Source of the DNA: Melastoma dodecandrum
Taxonomy: Eukaryota; Streptophyta; Magnoliopsida; Myrtales; Melastomataceae
Direction of reading: 5' to 3'
Assembly (NCBI GenBank): GCA_029817715.1
Contig: JARUPY010000471.1
Location: 1,364,001 to 1,428,000, forward strand
DNA: 64,000 nucleotides
This document shows positions 34,186 through 46,365 of this stretch, one piece after another. Both the position numbers and the translations under genes were made by a program. Numbering within the stretch: the stretch's first letter is position 1; each line of letters begins with the position of its first letter. The notes beneath the pieces were generated by a model, which did not search any database, was not told the DNA's origin, and saw only the letters and a list, made by a program, of their open reading frames with translations.

Positions 34186-37100
34186 TTATATAGGATGGCA
34201 TATTCCTAACTCGCTTCTGAAAAAGAAAAATTTTTCTTTATCCAGAGGTTTAGTAAAGATATCAGCCAATTGGTGTTCAGTGTTAATGTATTCTACATTA
34301 ACAGAACCCTGTTGTACATTATCTCTCAGAAAGTGATGTCTGAGTTCGATATGCTTCGATCTCGAGTGATATACTGGATTCTTAGCTAGGCTAATAGCAC
34401 TAGTATTATCACATTTGATCGGTATCTTTGTAAATGAGTGACCATAGTCCTCAAGTTGTTGTTTCATCCACAGGAGTTGTGCACAGCAGCTTGCGGCTGC
34501 TATATACTCAGCTTCTGCAGTGGAGAGGGCAACAGAAGTCTGCTTCTTGGAAAACCATGAAATCAACATGTTTCCCATGAGCTGACAAGTACCACTTGTA
34601 CTCTTTCTGTCCACCTTACTTCCTGCGAAGTCTGCATCGGAGTATCCAGTGAGATCAAAGTTTGATTTCTTAGAATACCAGATGCCAAGGTTTACAGAAC
34701 CCTGTAGATATCTAAAGATCCTCTTGACCGCAGTCATGTGAGATTCTTTAGGTGCTGATTGAAATCTAGCACAGAGACATACACTAAACAGTATGTCAGG
34801 TCTAGAAGCTGTAAGGTACAGAAGAGAACCTATCATGCTTCTGTAGAGCTTACTATCCACTTCTTTACCATTTTCCTCTTTGTCCAATTGAGTATTTGTA
34901 CCCATTGGAGTAGACAAAGGTTTCGTGCCTTCTAGGCCGAATTTCTTCAGAAGCTGCTTAGTGTACTTTTCTTGATGTAAGAATGTACCTTCTGCAGATT
35001 GCTGAATTTGTAAACCAAGGAAGAACGTGAGTTCTCCCATCATACTCATCTCAAACTCGCTTGTCATGAGTTTAGAGAATTCTGCACAGAGCGTTTCATT
35101 AGTTGATCCAAAGATAATGTCATCGACATAGATCTGGACAACAATGAGATGATTGCTTCTGTGTTTGAGAAAGAGAGTAGTATCTACTCTTCCTCTATTG
35201 TAGCCCTTTTCGACAAGGAAGGAGCTAAGTTTCTCATACCATGCTCTAGGAGCCTGTTTAAGGCCATATAGAGCTTTGGAGAGTTTATAGACGTAGTCTC
35301 TGTGTTGCAGATCCTCGAAACCAGGAGGTTGACTTACGTAGACCTCTTCCTTGATTTCTCCATTGAGGAATGCACTTTTTACGTCCATTTGATACAACTT
35401 AAAGTTGTTAAAGCAAGCATAGGCTAATAACATTCGTATTGCCTCTAGACGAGCTACAGGAGCAAACGTCTCATCAAAGTCGATACCCTCTTGTTGAGAG
35501 TACCCTTTTGCAACGAGCCGAGCCTTGTTCCTCACAACAATGCCTGACTCATTTAGTTTGTTCCTGAAAACCCATTTAGTCCCAATGATGGAACGGTTAC
35601 CAGGTTTAGGAACAAGTGACCACACTTTGCTCCGTTCAAATTGTTCAAGCTCCTCTTGCATAGCAAGTATCCAATCTGGATCGTTGAGAGCTTCATCAAT
35701 ATTCTCTGGCTCTTTCTGTGATAGAAAAGCCGAGTGTTCATAGAAGGCATTTACAGAACTTCTAGTCTGTATGCCTCTGTTAAGATCTCCTATAACTTGG
35801 TCTATAGGATGACGTCTTTGATAAAGAGCAGGTGCTCTAATATCACTTTGTTGATCATTATGAGAATGTTCTTCATAATTATCATTTGTTTGTTCAAGAT
35901 CATTTTTAGATTCATGAACAGAAGATTCACCCTTCTCTTTCGTAGAGGGTAGAGGTTCTACAGCATCTTCTGTAGGTTCTTGAGATATAGCATCTCTTGT
36001 AATAATAGTAGGAAGGTCATTAATTTTTACATTAATAGACTCCTCTATAGTAGAAGTTCTTTTGTTTAGAACTCTATAAGCTTTGCTAGACATAGAGTAT
36101 CCGAGAAAGATGCCCTCATCTGTCTTAGCTTCGAACTTTCCTAAATTGTCCTTAGAAGGTCTCAAGATAAAACAAGGACTTCCAAAGGAGTAGAAATAGG
36201 AGATGTTCGGTTTTCTCCCCCTATATAGTTGATATGGAGTTTTCTCAAGTATGGGTCTAAGTAGAACCCTGTTTGATATGTAGCAGGCTGTATTAACAGC
36301 TTCTGCCCATAGGTTCTGTGGAGCAGAGCTCTCACACATCATGGTTCTAGCCATGTCTATTAGAGTTCTATTTTTCCGTTCTGCTACTCCATTTTGTTGA
36401 GGAGTATAAGGAGCAGAAAAATTGTGATCGATACCTTGTTCGTCACAGAAAGTAGCGAAGTCATGGTTTTCAAACTCAGTACCATGATCCGTTCTTATAG
36501 CCTTTACAGAAGATCCAGTTTCATTCTGTAATTTCTTAGCTAGCTTAATGAAAGTTTCAAAAGCATCGCTTTTGTGAGTTAGAAATTTAACCCACGTGTA
36601 TCTAGAGTAGTCATCGACCACAACTAGACAGTACCTTCTACCGCCGACACTCTGAACTCTAGTAGGTCCGAATAGATCCATATGTAGAAGTTCAAGAGGT
36701 TGAGAAGTAGAGACTTCATTCTTAGATTTGAATGAAGACTTAGTTTGTTTTCCAAGAGAACATTGTTCACAGAAGCTGTCATGCTCAAAACGGATATTGG
36801 GTAATCCCTTAACCAAATCCTTTTTCACAAGCTTGGATAACAATTTGAAGTTGGAGTGTCCCAACCTTCTATGCCATAGTAGGCTTTCATCTTTGACTGT
36901 CAGAAGGCAACTTTCTGTTGTACAGAAGCTATTCTGAGTCAAGGTATAGATATTCCTCTTACGAGTCCCAATGAAGCGAACTTCATTGTTCAGGATTCCG
37001 GAACACTTGTCTTGATCAAAAGTTATTTTATAACCTTTGTCACAAAGCTGGCTAATGCTCAGCAAATTATGTTTGAGTTCTGTAACCAACAGAACCTCAT

Positions 37101-38304
37101 CGATGACCATGGAGTCAGAACTTCCAATGGTACCTTTGCCGATGACAGAGCCTTTGCTATTGTCACCGAATTTAACCGACCCTCCACATTGTAGAGTCAG
37201 TTGGGAAAATTTGGATGGGTCTCCGGTCATGTGCCTGGAGCATCCACTATCCAGATACCATTCGCTTTCAACAGTTTCTGTTTGAAAGCAGGTATGAAGT
37301 TCATTTTGAGTTTCTGTGTGAGTTGTGAGGCACACTTGTGCTTCCTCATCATCAGAATCATCAAGTTCTGCCCAAGAAGCTATTGCTTTCTTGAACTTGT
37401 ATTTAGGAGAAGGTTTCTCCTTTTCTTTAAGTAAAGGACATTCTGTTTTGTAGTGTCCTTTCTTTTTGCATTCAAAGCATGTGACCAACTTTGGATCCAT
37501 GTGTTTTTGGCTTCTCTTATTGAAGCGCTTTTTGGAGGCGAACCGCAAAAGTCGTTTAGCTATCACTGCGAGTTCATCATCCGAATCAGCTTCTGCTTCA
37601 TCATCCGAACCTTCTGTAGGTTCTTCTGATGCTCTGAAAGCAACAGGTGCTCTCTTTATATCTGGTTGAGAGGATCTTTCCATCTCATACGAGATTAAGG
37701 AGCTCATCAACTGATCTAGTCGAAGAATAGAGAGGTCTTTAGCTTCCTCTATAGCCGTTTTCTTGGCTTCCCATGATTTGGGTAGAGTACGCAAAACCTT
37801 TCGAACTAGTTCAGAATTTTGATAGGTTTTGCCCAAATGAGTTAGGGCATCGACTAGGAGGTTGAGTCTCTGGAACATTTGTTCTACAGATTCATCAGCC
37901 TTCATAGTAAAATTTTCATATTGGTGAATTAAGAAATTCACCTTAGTTTCTCTTATCTGGTCTGTCCCAATATACATGGTGACAAGTTTGTCCCAGATTT
38001 CCTTGCCCGAAGTGCAAGTTGAAACTTTGACGAATTCACCTTCTGACATAGCATTGAACATCAAATACTTTGCCGTTTTAGTGAGTCGTCTGATCTTAAG
38101 GTATTCCCGTGTAGGATGACCTTCTCGATCAAATTGTTGGTTCTCTGGTATAGAAGGAGGACCATCTTCTATATAAGACCATAAGTCTTCGTCAATTGCA
38201 TCAACAAATGCGCTCATACGAATTTTCCAGTAGGCAAAATTCTTACCATCGAAAATGGGAGGATTCCCAACATGTGGTTTAGGCACATTATAGTTTTCAG
38301 CCAT
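34186..38304 (-). CDS. Copia gag-pol polyprotein, intact, 1372 residues
   Basis: One uninterrupted frame. Gag (residues 1 to about 290) ends with a CCHC zinc knuckle at 276-289. Protease has the DSG triad at 352-354. Integrase shows the HHCC finger (H478, H483, C512, C515) and catalytic D543, D606 and E642 with 35 residues between the last two. Reverse transcriptase has the metal-binding D974 and YVDD at 1059-1062. RNase H has D1223, E1264 and D1299 candidates and ends in the usual KHIELRHHF and ADIFTKPL motifs. All catalytic residues are present, so the element is potentially autonomous. Gag and pol are in one frame without a stop, as in most Copia elements. The start is the first Met after the leader, with typical Copia gag sequence directly after it. 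Confidence 0.95.
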   Translation of the reverse strand: MAENYNVPKPHVGNPPIFDGKNFAYWKIRMSAFVDAIDEDLWSYIEDGPPSIPENQQFDREGHPTREYLKIRRLTKTAKYLMFNAMSEGEFVKVSTCTSGKEIWDKLVTMYIGTDQIRETKVNFLIHQYENFTMKADESVEQMFQRLNLLVDALTHLGKTYQNSELVRKVLRTLPKSWEAKKTAIEEAKDLSILRLDQLMSSLISYEMERSSQPDIKRAPVAFRASEEPTEGSDDEAEADSDDELAVIAKRLLRFASKKRFNKRSQKHMDPKLVTCFECKKKGHYKTECPLLKEKEKPSPKYKFKKAIASWAELDDSDDEEAQVCLTTHTETQNELHTCFQTETVESEWYLDSGCSRHMTGDPSKFSQLTLQCGGSVKFGDNSKGSVIGKGTIGSSDSMVIDEVLLVTELKHNLLSISQLCDKGYKITFDQDKCSGILNNEVRFIGTRKRNIYTLTQNSFCTTESCLLTVKDESLLWHRRLGHSNFKLLSKLVKKDLVKGLPNIRFEHDSFCEQCSLGKQTKSSFKSKNEVSTSQPLELLHMDLFGPTRVQSVGGRRYCLVVVDDYSRYTWVKFLTHKSDAFETFIKLAKKLQNETGSSVKAIRTDHGTEFENHDFATFCDEQGIDHNFSAPYTPQQNGVAERKNRTLIDMARTMMCESSAPQNLWAEAVNTACYISNRVLLRPILEKTPYQLYRGRKPNISYFYSFGSPCFILRPSKDNLGKFEAKTDEGIFLGYSMSSKAYRVLNKRTSTIEESINVKINDLPTIITRDAISQEPTEDAVEPLPSTKEKGESSVHESKNDLEQTNDNYEEHSHNDQQSDIRAPALYQRRHPIDQVIGDLNRGIQTRSSVNAFYEHSAFLSQKEPENIDEALNDPDWILAMQEELEQFERSKVWSLVPKPGNRSIIGTKWVFRNKLNESGIVVRNKARLVAKGYSQQEGIDFDETFAPVARLEAIRMLLAYACFNNFKLYQMDVKSAFLNGEIKEEVYVSQPPGFEDLQHRDYVYKLSKALYGLKQAPRAWYEKLSSFLVEKGYNRGRVDTTLFLKHRSNHLIVVQIYVDDIIFGSTNETLCAEFSKLMTSEFEMSMMGELTFFLGLQIQQSAEGTFLHQEKYTKQLLKKFGLEGTKPLSTPMGTNTQLDKEENGKEVDSKLYRSMIGSLLYLTASRPDILFSVCLCARFQSAPKESHMTAVKRIFRYLQGSVNLGIWYSKKSNFDLTGYSDADFAGSKVDRKSTSGTCQLMGNMLISWFSKKQTSVALSTAEAEYIAAASCCAQLLWMKQQLEDYGHSFTKIPIKCDNTSAISLAKNPVYHSRSKHIELRHHFLRDNVQQGSVNVEYINTEHQLADIFTKPLDKEKFFFFRSELGICHPI

Positions 38305-38319
38305 ATGTTCGATTCGTAT

Positions 38320-38875
38320 AGAGTATTACGCTTCTATAGAACAGAACGTTGACGAATAGAACCTCAACAAAGAAGCAAGCTTCTGTTGGGTAGGAGTCAG
38401 TCGTCAAGTCAACAATCAGGTCTCTGTTAAACAGAGCACGAGTGTCAATATGACAGAACTGAGAATTTGCTTTCAGGTGGCAGTTTTTGAATTCTCGCAG
38501 AGCAGCAAGCTTCTGCAGAACAGAAACAAAATGCCAAATGTGATATTCACAGAGCGTACGCTTCTGTTGAATAGAAGGTAGCTTCTGATAAAGCGAAAGC
38601 TTCTACAGAGAAGACACAAATAGTTTCTCACAGAACAAGGTGCTTCTGTGGAACAGAGGTTAAATTCTGATAGAGCGTAAGCTTCTACAGAATAGAACCA
38701 AGTTGATTTTCACAGGGCTTAAAGCTTCTGTGCAGTAGCGGGTTGATTCTGATAGAGCGTAGGCTTCTACAGAATAGAACCAGTCACAGAGCTAAGAGCT
38801 TCTGTGGAGATGAGTGTGTAGCTGGAAAGAGCTTTTCAAGGATCTACAACAAGCTGTTAAGCCTCTGTTGAACCC
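38320..38875. repeat. Element leader with ACAGA/CTTCTG repeats
   Basis: Between the PBS and gag, motifs such as AGAGCGTAAGCTTCTACAGA recur about ten times at irregular spacing. They could fold into imperfect hairpins in the packaged RNA. Confidence 0.65.
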
Positions 38876-38887
38876 GCTCTGATACCA
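38876..38887 (-). other. Primer binding site, initiator-Met tRNA
   Basis: TGGTATCAGAGC on the minus strand, two bases after the 5' LTR end. This is the usual plant Copia PBS, complementary to the 3' end of tRNA-iMet. Confidence 0.95.
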
Positions 38888-39408
38888 ATTGTTACACTAA
38901 GAGGGGGGGTGAATTAGTGTTAATCTCCAAAATTGGATTTTAACCCTTTTTCGTTTTACCCCGCAGCGGAATGAAAAGCTTCTGTTAAACAGAGCCTGTA
39001 AGTTTCTGTAAGACAGAATGTTTGATTGTGTACGCAAATTTGTTTAATGGACACAAGGATTTTTATAGTGGTTCAGCAAATTGCTTACGTCCACTCTTCA
39101 CCCAGATATTTGGATGGTTTCCACTCAAATGTATCTCAGTACAAATTACACAAGTGATAGCAACCAAAAGCAAACCCGTAGGGTTCTGTACAATAGAGGC
39201 TTGAGTGGCAGAACACAGACCAGAAGGTTATGTGCCGTAGAGGCTCGTTATGTAGCACAAACCCGAAGGTTCTGTACTATAGTAACTTAGGCTCAATACA
39301 GACCAGAAGGTTCTGTATCGTAGAGAGTAAGGCACAACACAGACCAGAGGGTTCTGTGTCGAAGAGACTTAGGCACAACACAGACCAGAGGGTTCTGTGT
39401 CGAAGAAG

Positions 39409-39513
39409 GTAGGCACAACACAGAGGGTTCTGTGTCGAAGAAGGTAGGCACAACACAGAGGGTTCTGTGTCGAAGAAGGTAGGCACAACACAGAGGGTTC
39501 TGTGTCGAAGAAA
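39409..39513. repeat. 35-bp tandem repeat in the 5' LTR (3 copies)
   Basis: Same unit as at 29741-29810, with one more copy. Confidence 0.85.
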
Positions 39514-40478
39514 GTAGGCACAAACCGTAAGGTTCTGTACCGAGTATGCCAATCCACAACAGAAGGTTCTGTATAGGAAAATGACTTAGTTGAGAAGCAC
39601 AGATCTGAAAGATTCTGTACCAAGGGTAGTCGACCTTCTACTGAACAGACCGTGAGGTTCTGTAGCAAAAGTGACCAGGAAAATGTATGCACAGACCCGT
39701 AGGGTTCTGTACTACAGAGGGTTGTACAGACCGTAAGGTTCTGCACTAAAGTAGATTCAGACCTTAAGGTTCTGCTCTACAGGAGGTTATACAGATCCGA
39801 AGATTCTGCACAACAGAAGGTTGCACGCGTTAACGTGACTAACTAGGTAACCAAATGCGCAATCCTCTTAAGGAAAACGACTTCGTGGCGTACCCCACGC
39901 GAGCACGTAGCGGACCCTACGCAAGCGAACAGCAACCCCTGTTCAAGGATGGATTTTCCCTCCGGCGGCTCCACACGACCTGCATGATCTCCTCGAGATA
40001 GCGACTATGTGGCGTACCCCACACAAGCACGTAGCATACCCTACGCAAGCACGCAGCAGACCCTGCGCAAGCACGTGGCAAACCCCACGCAAGCACGTGG
40101 CAAACCCCACGCAAGCAGACGGCAACCTCCGTACTAGGTTCCTGCACACAGAGTTCTACACAACAGAAGCTGGTCAGTCCCTCACCTTCTGTGCTCCCGA
40201 GGTTCAGCCCTTCTCTCCGGCCCACTGCACGTTGCCCACGTACACACGCTTCCAACAACGTATCCTGCAGCTTCCAGCCGAGTCCCTCGAGCCCCCGAGT
40301 CACTCTCCCAAAAGGCTTCACCAACGATGCAACTTCCGCCGGTAGTACTCCTCGTGTGACTAACTCGAACGAATGAAAGAACTAAAGCAAGCTCAAGCAC
40401 ACGCTCTCTCTGGACAGAATGGGAGAAAAGAATTGTCTGATATGATGTATGTTGTGTTACAATGGGAGAGGGCGTGGC

Positions 40479-40486
40479 TATTTATA
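40479..40486 (-). promoter_or_regulatory. Element promoter TATA box
   Basis: TATAAATA on the minus strand in the 5' LTR, about 690 bp from the U3 start. It would drive the genomic RNA of the element leftward. Confidence 0.7.
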
Positions 40487-41246
40487 CACAAAGCCTAAGA
40501 AGAAAATATAAATGGGAAAAGATAAAAACGAAATCTGCAAAATAAGAAATTAAAAGTTAGTTTACAAAATAGATAAAATGATATACACGTGCAAGCATTC
40601 AGAAAATAAATCAGAATAAGATTATGATATATTTTCCATGAATAGTGCACCACAGAAGGTATCGCAGAAGGTTCTGCTTGATAACCTTCTACAGGTGGAA
40701 ATAATCGAAGATTTATTTCCGTTAGGGTAATAATTTGTTCCATCCTGTTAAAGTTACATAGGAGGACGCATCTAGACAGGTGGTAGTGATAGGTTTGCAA
40801 ATAACGGTCGTATAGTGGTCAATTAAGCTTACAGAAGCCTGTAGACCGTCTAGTAGAACCTTTCCATAAATAGAGATCTTATTTCCTTCTATAAGAAATA
40901 TTATCTCCAATATGATTATTTGGAAACCAAATCGTGGTAATTTGATCAGATAAATATCTTAATCAAATTAAGCATATTTCATAATTAAATAATTGAAAAC
41001 TAATCATTTAATTACAAAAATAATTCTTACAAGAAGTCCTTAATAATAGAAGCTTCTGTAGAATAGAATGTTCGACCTTCTGTAGTACAGAGGGTCAGAC
41101 TCATCATCAAAGCCAAGAATGTTCGACCTTCTGTGGCACAGAGGTCTGGCTCATCATCAAAACCTTTTCCAACGTATATGTTTAATTTACGTGGATGATG
41201 CTGGTATGCAGATCTACTATTTGCAACTTGGAAGGACTAGGGGGCG

Positions 41247-41567
41247 TTATGTATTCCCCATGGATTGACGGCAAAGGCTTTTCCATCTTGTCTTCGCGTC
41301 CTTGAAGCTTTGATGATATGTCTTGGGCTTCAGGCGCCTCGACGAAGCGGATGGACCGAGATCGATTACTTTTAATGACCGGGCTTGCTTTTTCTCACAT
41401 GCTGCAGCTCTGGTCAGCGTTGGGGAAGGGCCAATGGAACTTAGCCGGAGACCCCCATTACAGGTCCTCGTTCCTGCTCGGGCAGCGAGATCAAGTCCCC
41501 AGTGACGATCTTGTTTATGAACTCGACTGCGGGCAATGGTGTTGAATGCCCAGCAACTCCCTTTCAC
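41247..41567 (-). pseudogene. Papain-type cysteine protease fragment
   Basis: The minus strand reads KGSCWAFNTIA, the active-site Cys block of papain-family (C1A) proteases, where GSCWAFS is usual. In a neighbouring frame it continues FINKIVTGDLISLPEQE, matching the family's INKIVTGDLISLSEQE, and back in the first frame CNGGL follows. At least two frame changes are needed to read it, so it is a broken fragment. The His and Asn catalytic blocks and the propeptide were not found. It ends near the retrotransposon's right edge; nothing like it was found left of 29224. Confidence 0.65.
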
Positions 41568-42737
41568 AGTTTTTGGAAACGAAGATATTAGACAAGAAAT
41601 GGAAAACGTTCCACCATCAGATGATTGTATGATTTAAGTAAACAAAATTATCGAAATATCCCTATGACACGGATTCGAATCGCGTCTCTCAATTTATAAA
41701 GAAGGTACAATTACACCCTTGCTAGGGGAGAAATGACGAGACGAGAATCGCGTCTTTGACCCGTACAAGCACGCTAAGAGAAATGTTCCCACGAAATGTA
41801 CAAGGTTTTTTATATTTTTATTTAATTGACAAGAGGTCATCGGGGGGATTAAGTGTGATTATTAAGATAAAAAAAAAAAAGAATGGACAAGTCAATCACG
41901 CGAAGCAACTAATACCACCTCCAGGAATAATAATATATTTAATATATTTTCTTATTTAATATTTAATATTTTCTTATTTTCTTATTTAAAATAAGAAAAT
42001 ATTTAATATATTTTCTTATTTTAAAAATTATAAAATTACTTGTAACAAAACACTAATTATAATAATTAATGAATACTTGTGACCTATAAGAAAAGGAGGT
42101 GAGGGTGAGGCGGACTCCCCTATAACTGAATTACTCCACCCTCCTTTATTTTTCATCGCCCATTGTTTTGACTTAAAAGGCACAACGAAATTTCTTCAAC
42201 TGTAATCCTCCTCCTCCAAGGGATTGGAATCAAATCAAAATACAGGTGGTGGTGACTTTTGTGGGTTTCATTTGCCTTTTTCCCCGAAACATCCCTCTTA
42301 AAACTATTATTATTATTATTATCATTATTCATTAGACTTTGTACCAAATCTTATAAATTAAGAAAAGAGCATGTTGTGTGTGTTTCTAAGAAACAAAAAA
42401 CAAAACAAAAAAAGGTCAACCCCTCCCTTTCGACAACGGCTCTATCATTTGATATGATGATTCCATTCTTCGTTTTCAAATTCCCTCCTTTGGACACGCT
42501 TCGCTTTGACTCTGACACCCTCTTTCCCACACACGCGAGACAATGTAATTTCTTAAAATACCCATTAAAAGCTAAAGGGAAACCGAAGAAGGCACTCACT
42601 TTCCTCCAGTCTGTTTTGACTCCTCCCCACACACTTTCCCCCTTTTCCGCTGATTGCTTTTGCTTTTGCATTTTGCCCCTTCCTTCAATCGCCTTCCAAA
42701 TCCGTGTGCTTTCCTTATTCCTGCGTTGTCCAGGCAA
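41568..42737. other. Intergenic DNA and WRKY upstream region
   Basis: An AT-rich palindromic tract lies at 41930-42040 (for example TTTTCTTATTT facing AAATAAGAAAA). A (TTA)n run lies at 42305-42325. The last 570 bp carry four W-boxes listed separately. Confidence 0.55.
42168..42621. promoter_or_regulatory. Four W-boxes upstream of the WRKY gene
   Basis: TTGACT at 42168-42173, TTGACC (minus strand) at 42414-42419, TTGACT at 42506-42511 and TTGACT at 42616-42621. W-boxes TTGAC(C/T) are the WRKY binding site. Their clustering before a WRKY gene suggests auto- or cross-regulation. Confidence 0.55.
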
Positions 42738-44068
<1,331 letters not shown>

Positions 44069-45205
44069 GGACGGAAGGAGCTTCGTCAATGTATAAATTG
44101 GGACAAGTATTTCATTTTTCTCTTCGCTGCCAAATGCTATTTGATTGGGACGAAAAGGAAGAAACGACGATGAAGACGACCCTGTTTTGTAATCTTTTGA
44201 CTTGGAGGGGGCGGGCGGGGGCAACAAAAAAGGAAGGGGAGGACAATTTCGTAACGTGTAACGGGGAGAGGGAGAGGGAATCAAAGGTTTAATTAAAGAA
44301 AGGAAACTCGGGGGATGAGGAAAGAAGGTTTTGGGGGGGTGGCTGGATGGAATATGTCGTGAGCTTGAAGAAGACTATGACTACCTTTTTTAAATTACAT
44401 TTGATATCGCCTAGGACTTATATAAATATTAGGTAGGATTGAGTTAGAGTAGAGAGAGAGAGAGAGAGAGCGTCGGAAGAAGCAAGGAGACGGGTTGACT
44501 CCACCCCCGTGAACTTTCATGGACTTGCATCAACAACAGTGCTTTTCTCCATTATTATTTTTTATGTGGAATGAGTTTGTTAGAGAGGGAGAGTTAAATA
44601 AATATAATTTGGTTGGACAAAATTATGTCCGGATGGGATTGACTCCCATGGGACTCTTCTTGTCGGCTACTTCCCACGTCCAAACACCCCCCATCTCCCC
44701 CTCCTACCTAATTGCAATGTAAAAAGGTTAAACAATTCATCGGTTTTTTTTCTTTCACCGGTTGAACTTCGTCACGTAAAAAAGTCGAAACCAGAAATAT
44801 TCTCGACCTAACTAACGTCTTATAATTTCAGTCACATATGGGCCCGATAGCCTGAAAATGGTCCTGGCCCCGACCCAACCGTGATTCTCTTTATATGAAT
44901 TTTTAGTTCGTTTTTTTTTTACCAACCGAACCTGTTTTATATTTTATTGATGAGGTGTATTACTAAAATAATAATAATATTCCACCGCATCAGATTCCCC
45001 CCGACTCTTTGTCCGAATCGTAGTGTTGCGACCAACTTGTCTTTGTGCTCATCCCGTATTCCAGAGACCACAAAACTAGCTTTAGTTTCAAGCAACCACG
45101 AAAAATAAATACGCATGGGGGAGTTCAGGGATCTGTTCACTTGCGCCGAACTCAAACACTCAAGGGTTTTCCTCCCCTCTCTCTCTCTCTATCTCTACCT
45201 CTCCG
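44069..45205. other. WRKY 3' UTR and intergenic DNA
   Basis: (AG)n lies at about 44452-44470 and (CT)n at about 45175-45192, just before the next gene. No other feature is recognised. Confidence 0.5.
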
Positions 45206-45499
45206 ATGGGACCCTGCCGATCTTACACGAGGGACAGGGACGCGTTCTACAACTACCGCGACGACCAAGATCAGGTCGAGAACGAGGACGATGGGAAGAG
45301 CCTGATGCCGAGCAAGGAAGAGCTGAAGGGAGCCCTCAAGTGCATCAACCCCAGGTACACAGAGCAGGATGTCGAGAGGATCCTGGAGTACGCCCTCAGG
45401 AGCCGAACGGTCTCCGACATCATAATCAGCTGCGCGGCCGAGCACGGGTTCAAGGGGAAGTTCCCGTCATCGTCGTCGATCCAGTTGACAGCAAAATAG
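45206..45499 (+). CDS. Small protein of unknown function, 97 residues
   Basis: I do not recognise this protein. It starts with an Arg/Asp/Tyr-rich acidic stretch (to about 28) followed by a predicted helical part (about 33-83) with the pattern PSKEELKGALKCINPRYTEQD and VERILEYALRSRTVSDII. The spacing recalls paired helices such as a degenerate EF-hand, but no calcium loop is visible. It ends in a Ser-rich tail. GC-rich codons and a clear ATG after a CT-rich leader favour a real gene. It could also be an exon of a larger unit. Confidence 0.5.
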   Translation: MGPCRSYTRDRDAFYNYRDDQDQVENEDDGKSLMPSKEELKGALKCINPRYTEQDVERILEYALRSRTVSDIIISCAAEHGFKGKFPSSSSIQLTAK

Positions 45500-46365
45500 G
45501 TATACTAGACTCGATCCCGCTCTCTCGTGAAGTAACTTCCCCACTATGGATGGATGCATTGACGGCATAGTCGAGGGAAACAAAACCTCTTGTATGTTTC
45601 AACTTTAGTTTTGCGCTAAAGGGTCGTGATTAATTAGCTCGCATCACGTCAAAAAGTTACCCGGGGATCATGGTTTTGATTGATCATTTTATTCATCAAA
45701 TTCGGTGTGTGAAGTCGTGATAAAACTAAAAAGGCGAGTTTGGTTTGGATGCGACCGACCAACTATTAAATGCGTGACTTTCGGGTAAGCCGGTAATGAA
45801 ATATTCTCCCCCACCTCCACCTATCCGGAAAGTTAAATGTAAATGCAAATGATGAGAGTGCCGAGCTTTCATTTGGAGAATAGAGTAAACCCCCATGAAA
45901 TTTAGGAACGTCACGAGTTTTCTAACTCAACTTCAGGTGAGAAATGCATGGTTTGCAACCTTTTCCCAAGCGGCGGCATGCATTTCATTTCATTCGTTCG
46001 GGTTGGTGTGCACTAGCAGATAGATATGTCCCCTACGACTATGCGACACGTCTCTTGGTACGATACCCACTGATCCATTCGAAAATGGGTCCAGATTTCA
46101 AATTCCGTAAAATTCTTTTGTATTATACTTTGGAAGGAGGGTGAGTCTGTGGAGGGAGGCTCCACGTGATTCCGAGTTCTTCCCCAAATCTTATCTGACA
46201 GACAACTTTCTCTGTCTCCCCCTCTATCTCTATCTGTGTCCTTCCTTCCTCCTGCCTTTCTTACATCTTTGTTGTTTTACCAAAGGAAATGACCACCACA
46301 GTGAAATAAGTTAATAGCAGAAAAACCCACCAGCCACTCAATCCCAAACCCCCGCCCCCACAACA
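45500..46365. other. Intergenic and receptor-kinase upstream region
   Basis: No gene recognised. A pyrimidine-rich leader (about 46200-46260) lies before the receptor kinase gene. Confidence 0.45.

Larger units (their letters stand above)
29224..41174 (-). mobile_element. Full-length Ty1/Copia LTR retrotransposon, Sirevirus-like
   Basis: The element is 11,951 bp and transcribed leftward. In element order it has a 5' LTR (41174-38890), a PBS (38887-38876), a repeat-rich leader, gag-pol (38304-34186), a repeat-rich spacer, an env-like frame (33194-32234), several polypurine tracts and a 3' LTR (31471-29224). The order of integrase before reverse transcriptase makes it Copia. Long LTRs rich in repeats, multiple AGGGGGAG-type polypurine tracts and an extra frame after pol are marks of the Sirevirus (SIRE/Maximus) lineage. 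LTR identity is very high and gag-pol is uninterrupted, so the insertion is young. Confidence 0.95.
38890..41174 (-). repeat. 5' LTR (right), 2285 bp
   Basis: It is nearly identical to the left LTR. On the minus strand its first base pair has changed: the plus-strand end reads CCAACG instead of CCAACA, so the TG terminus is lost here. TATA box at 40486-40479. Confidence 0.95.
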
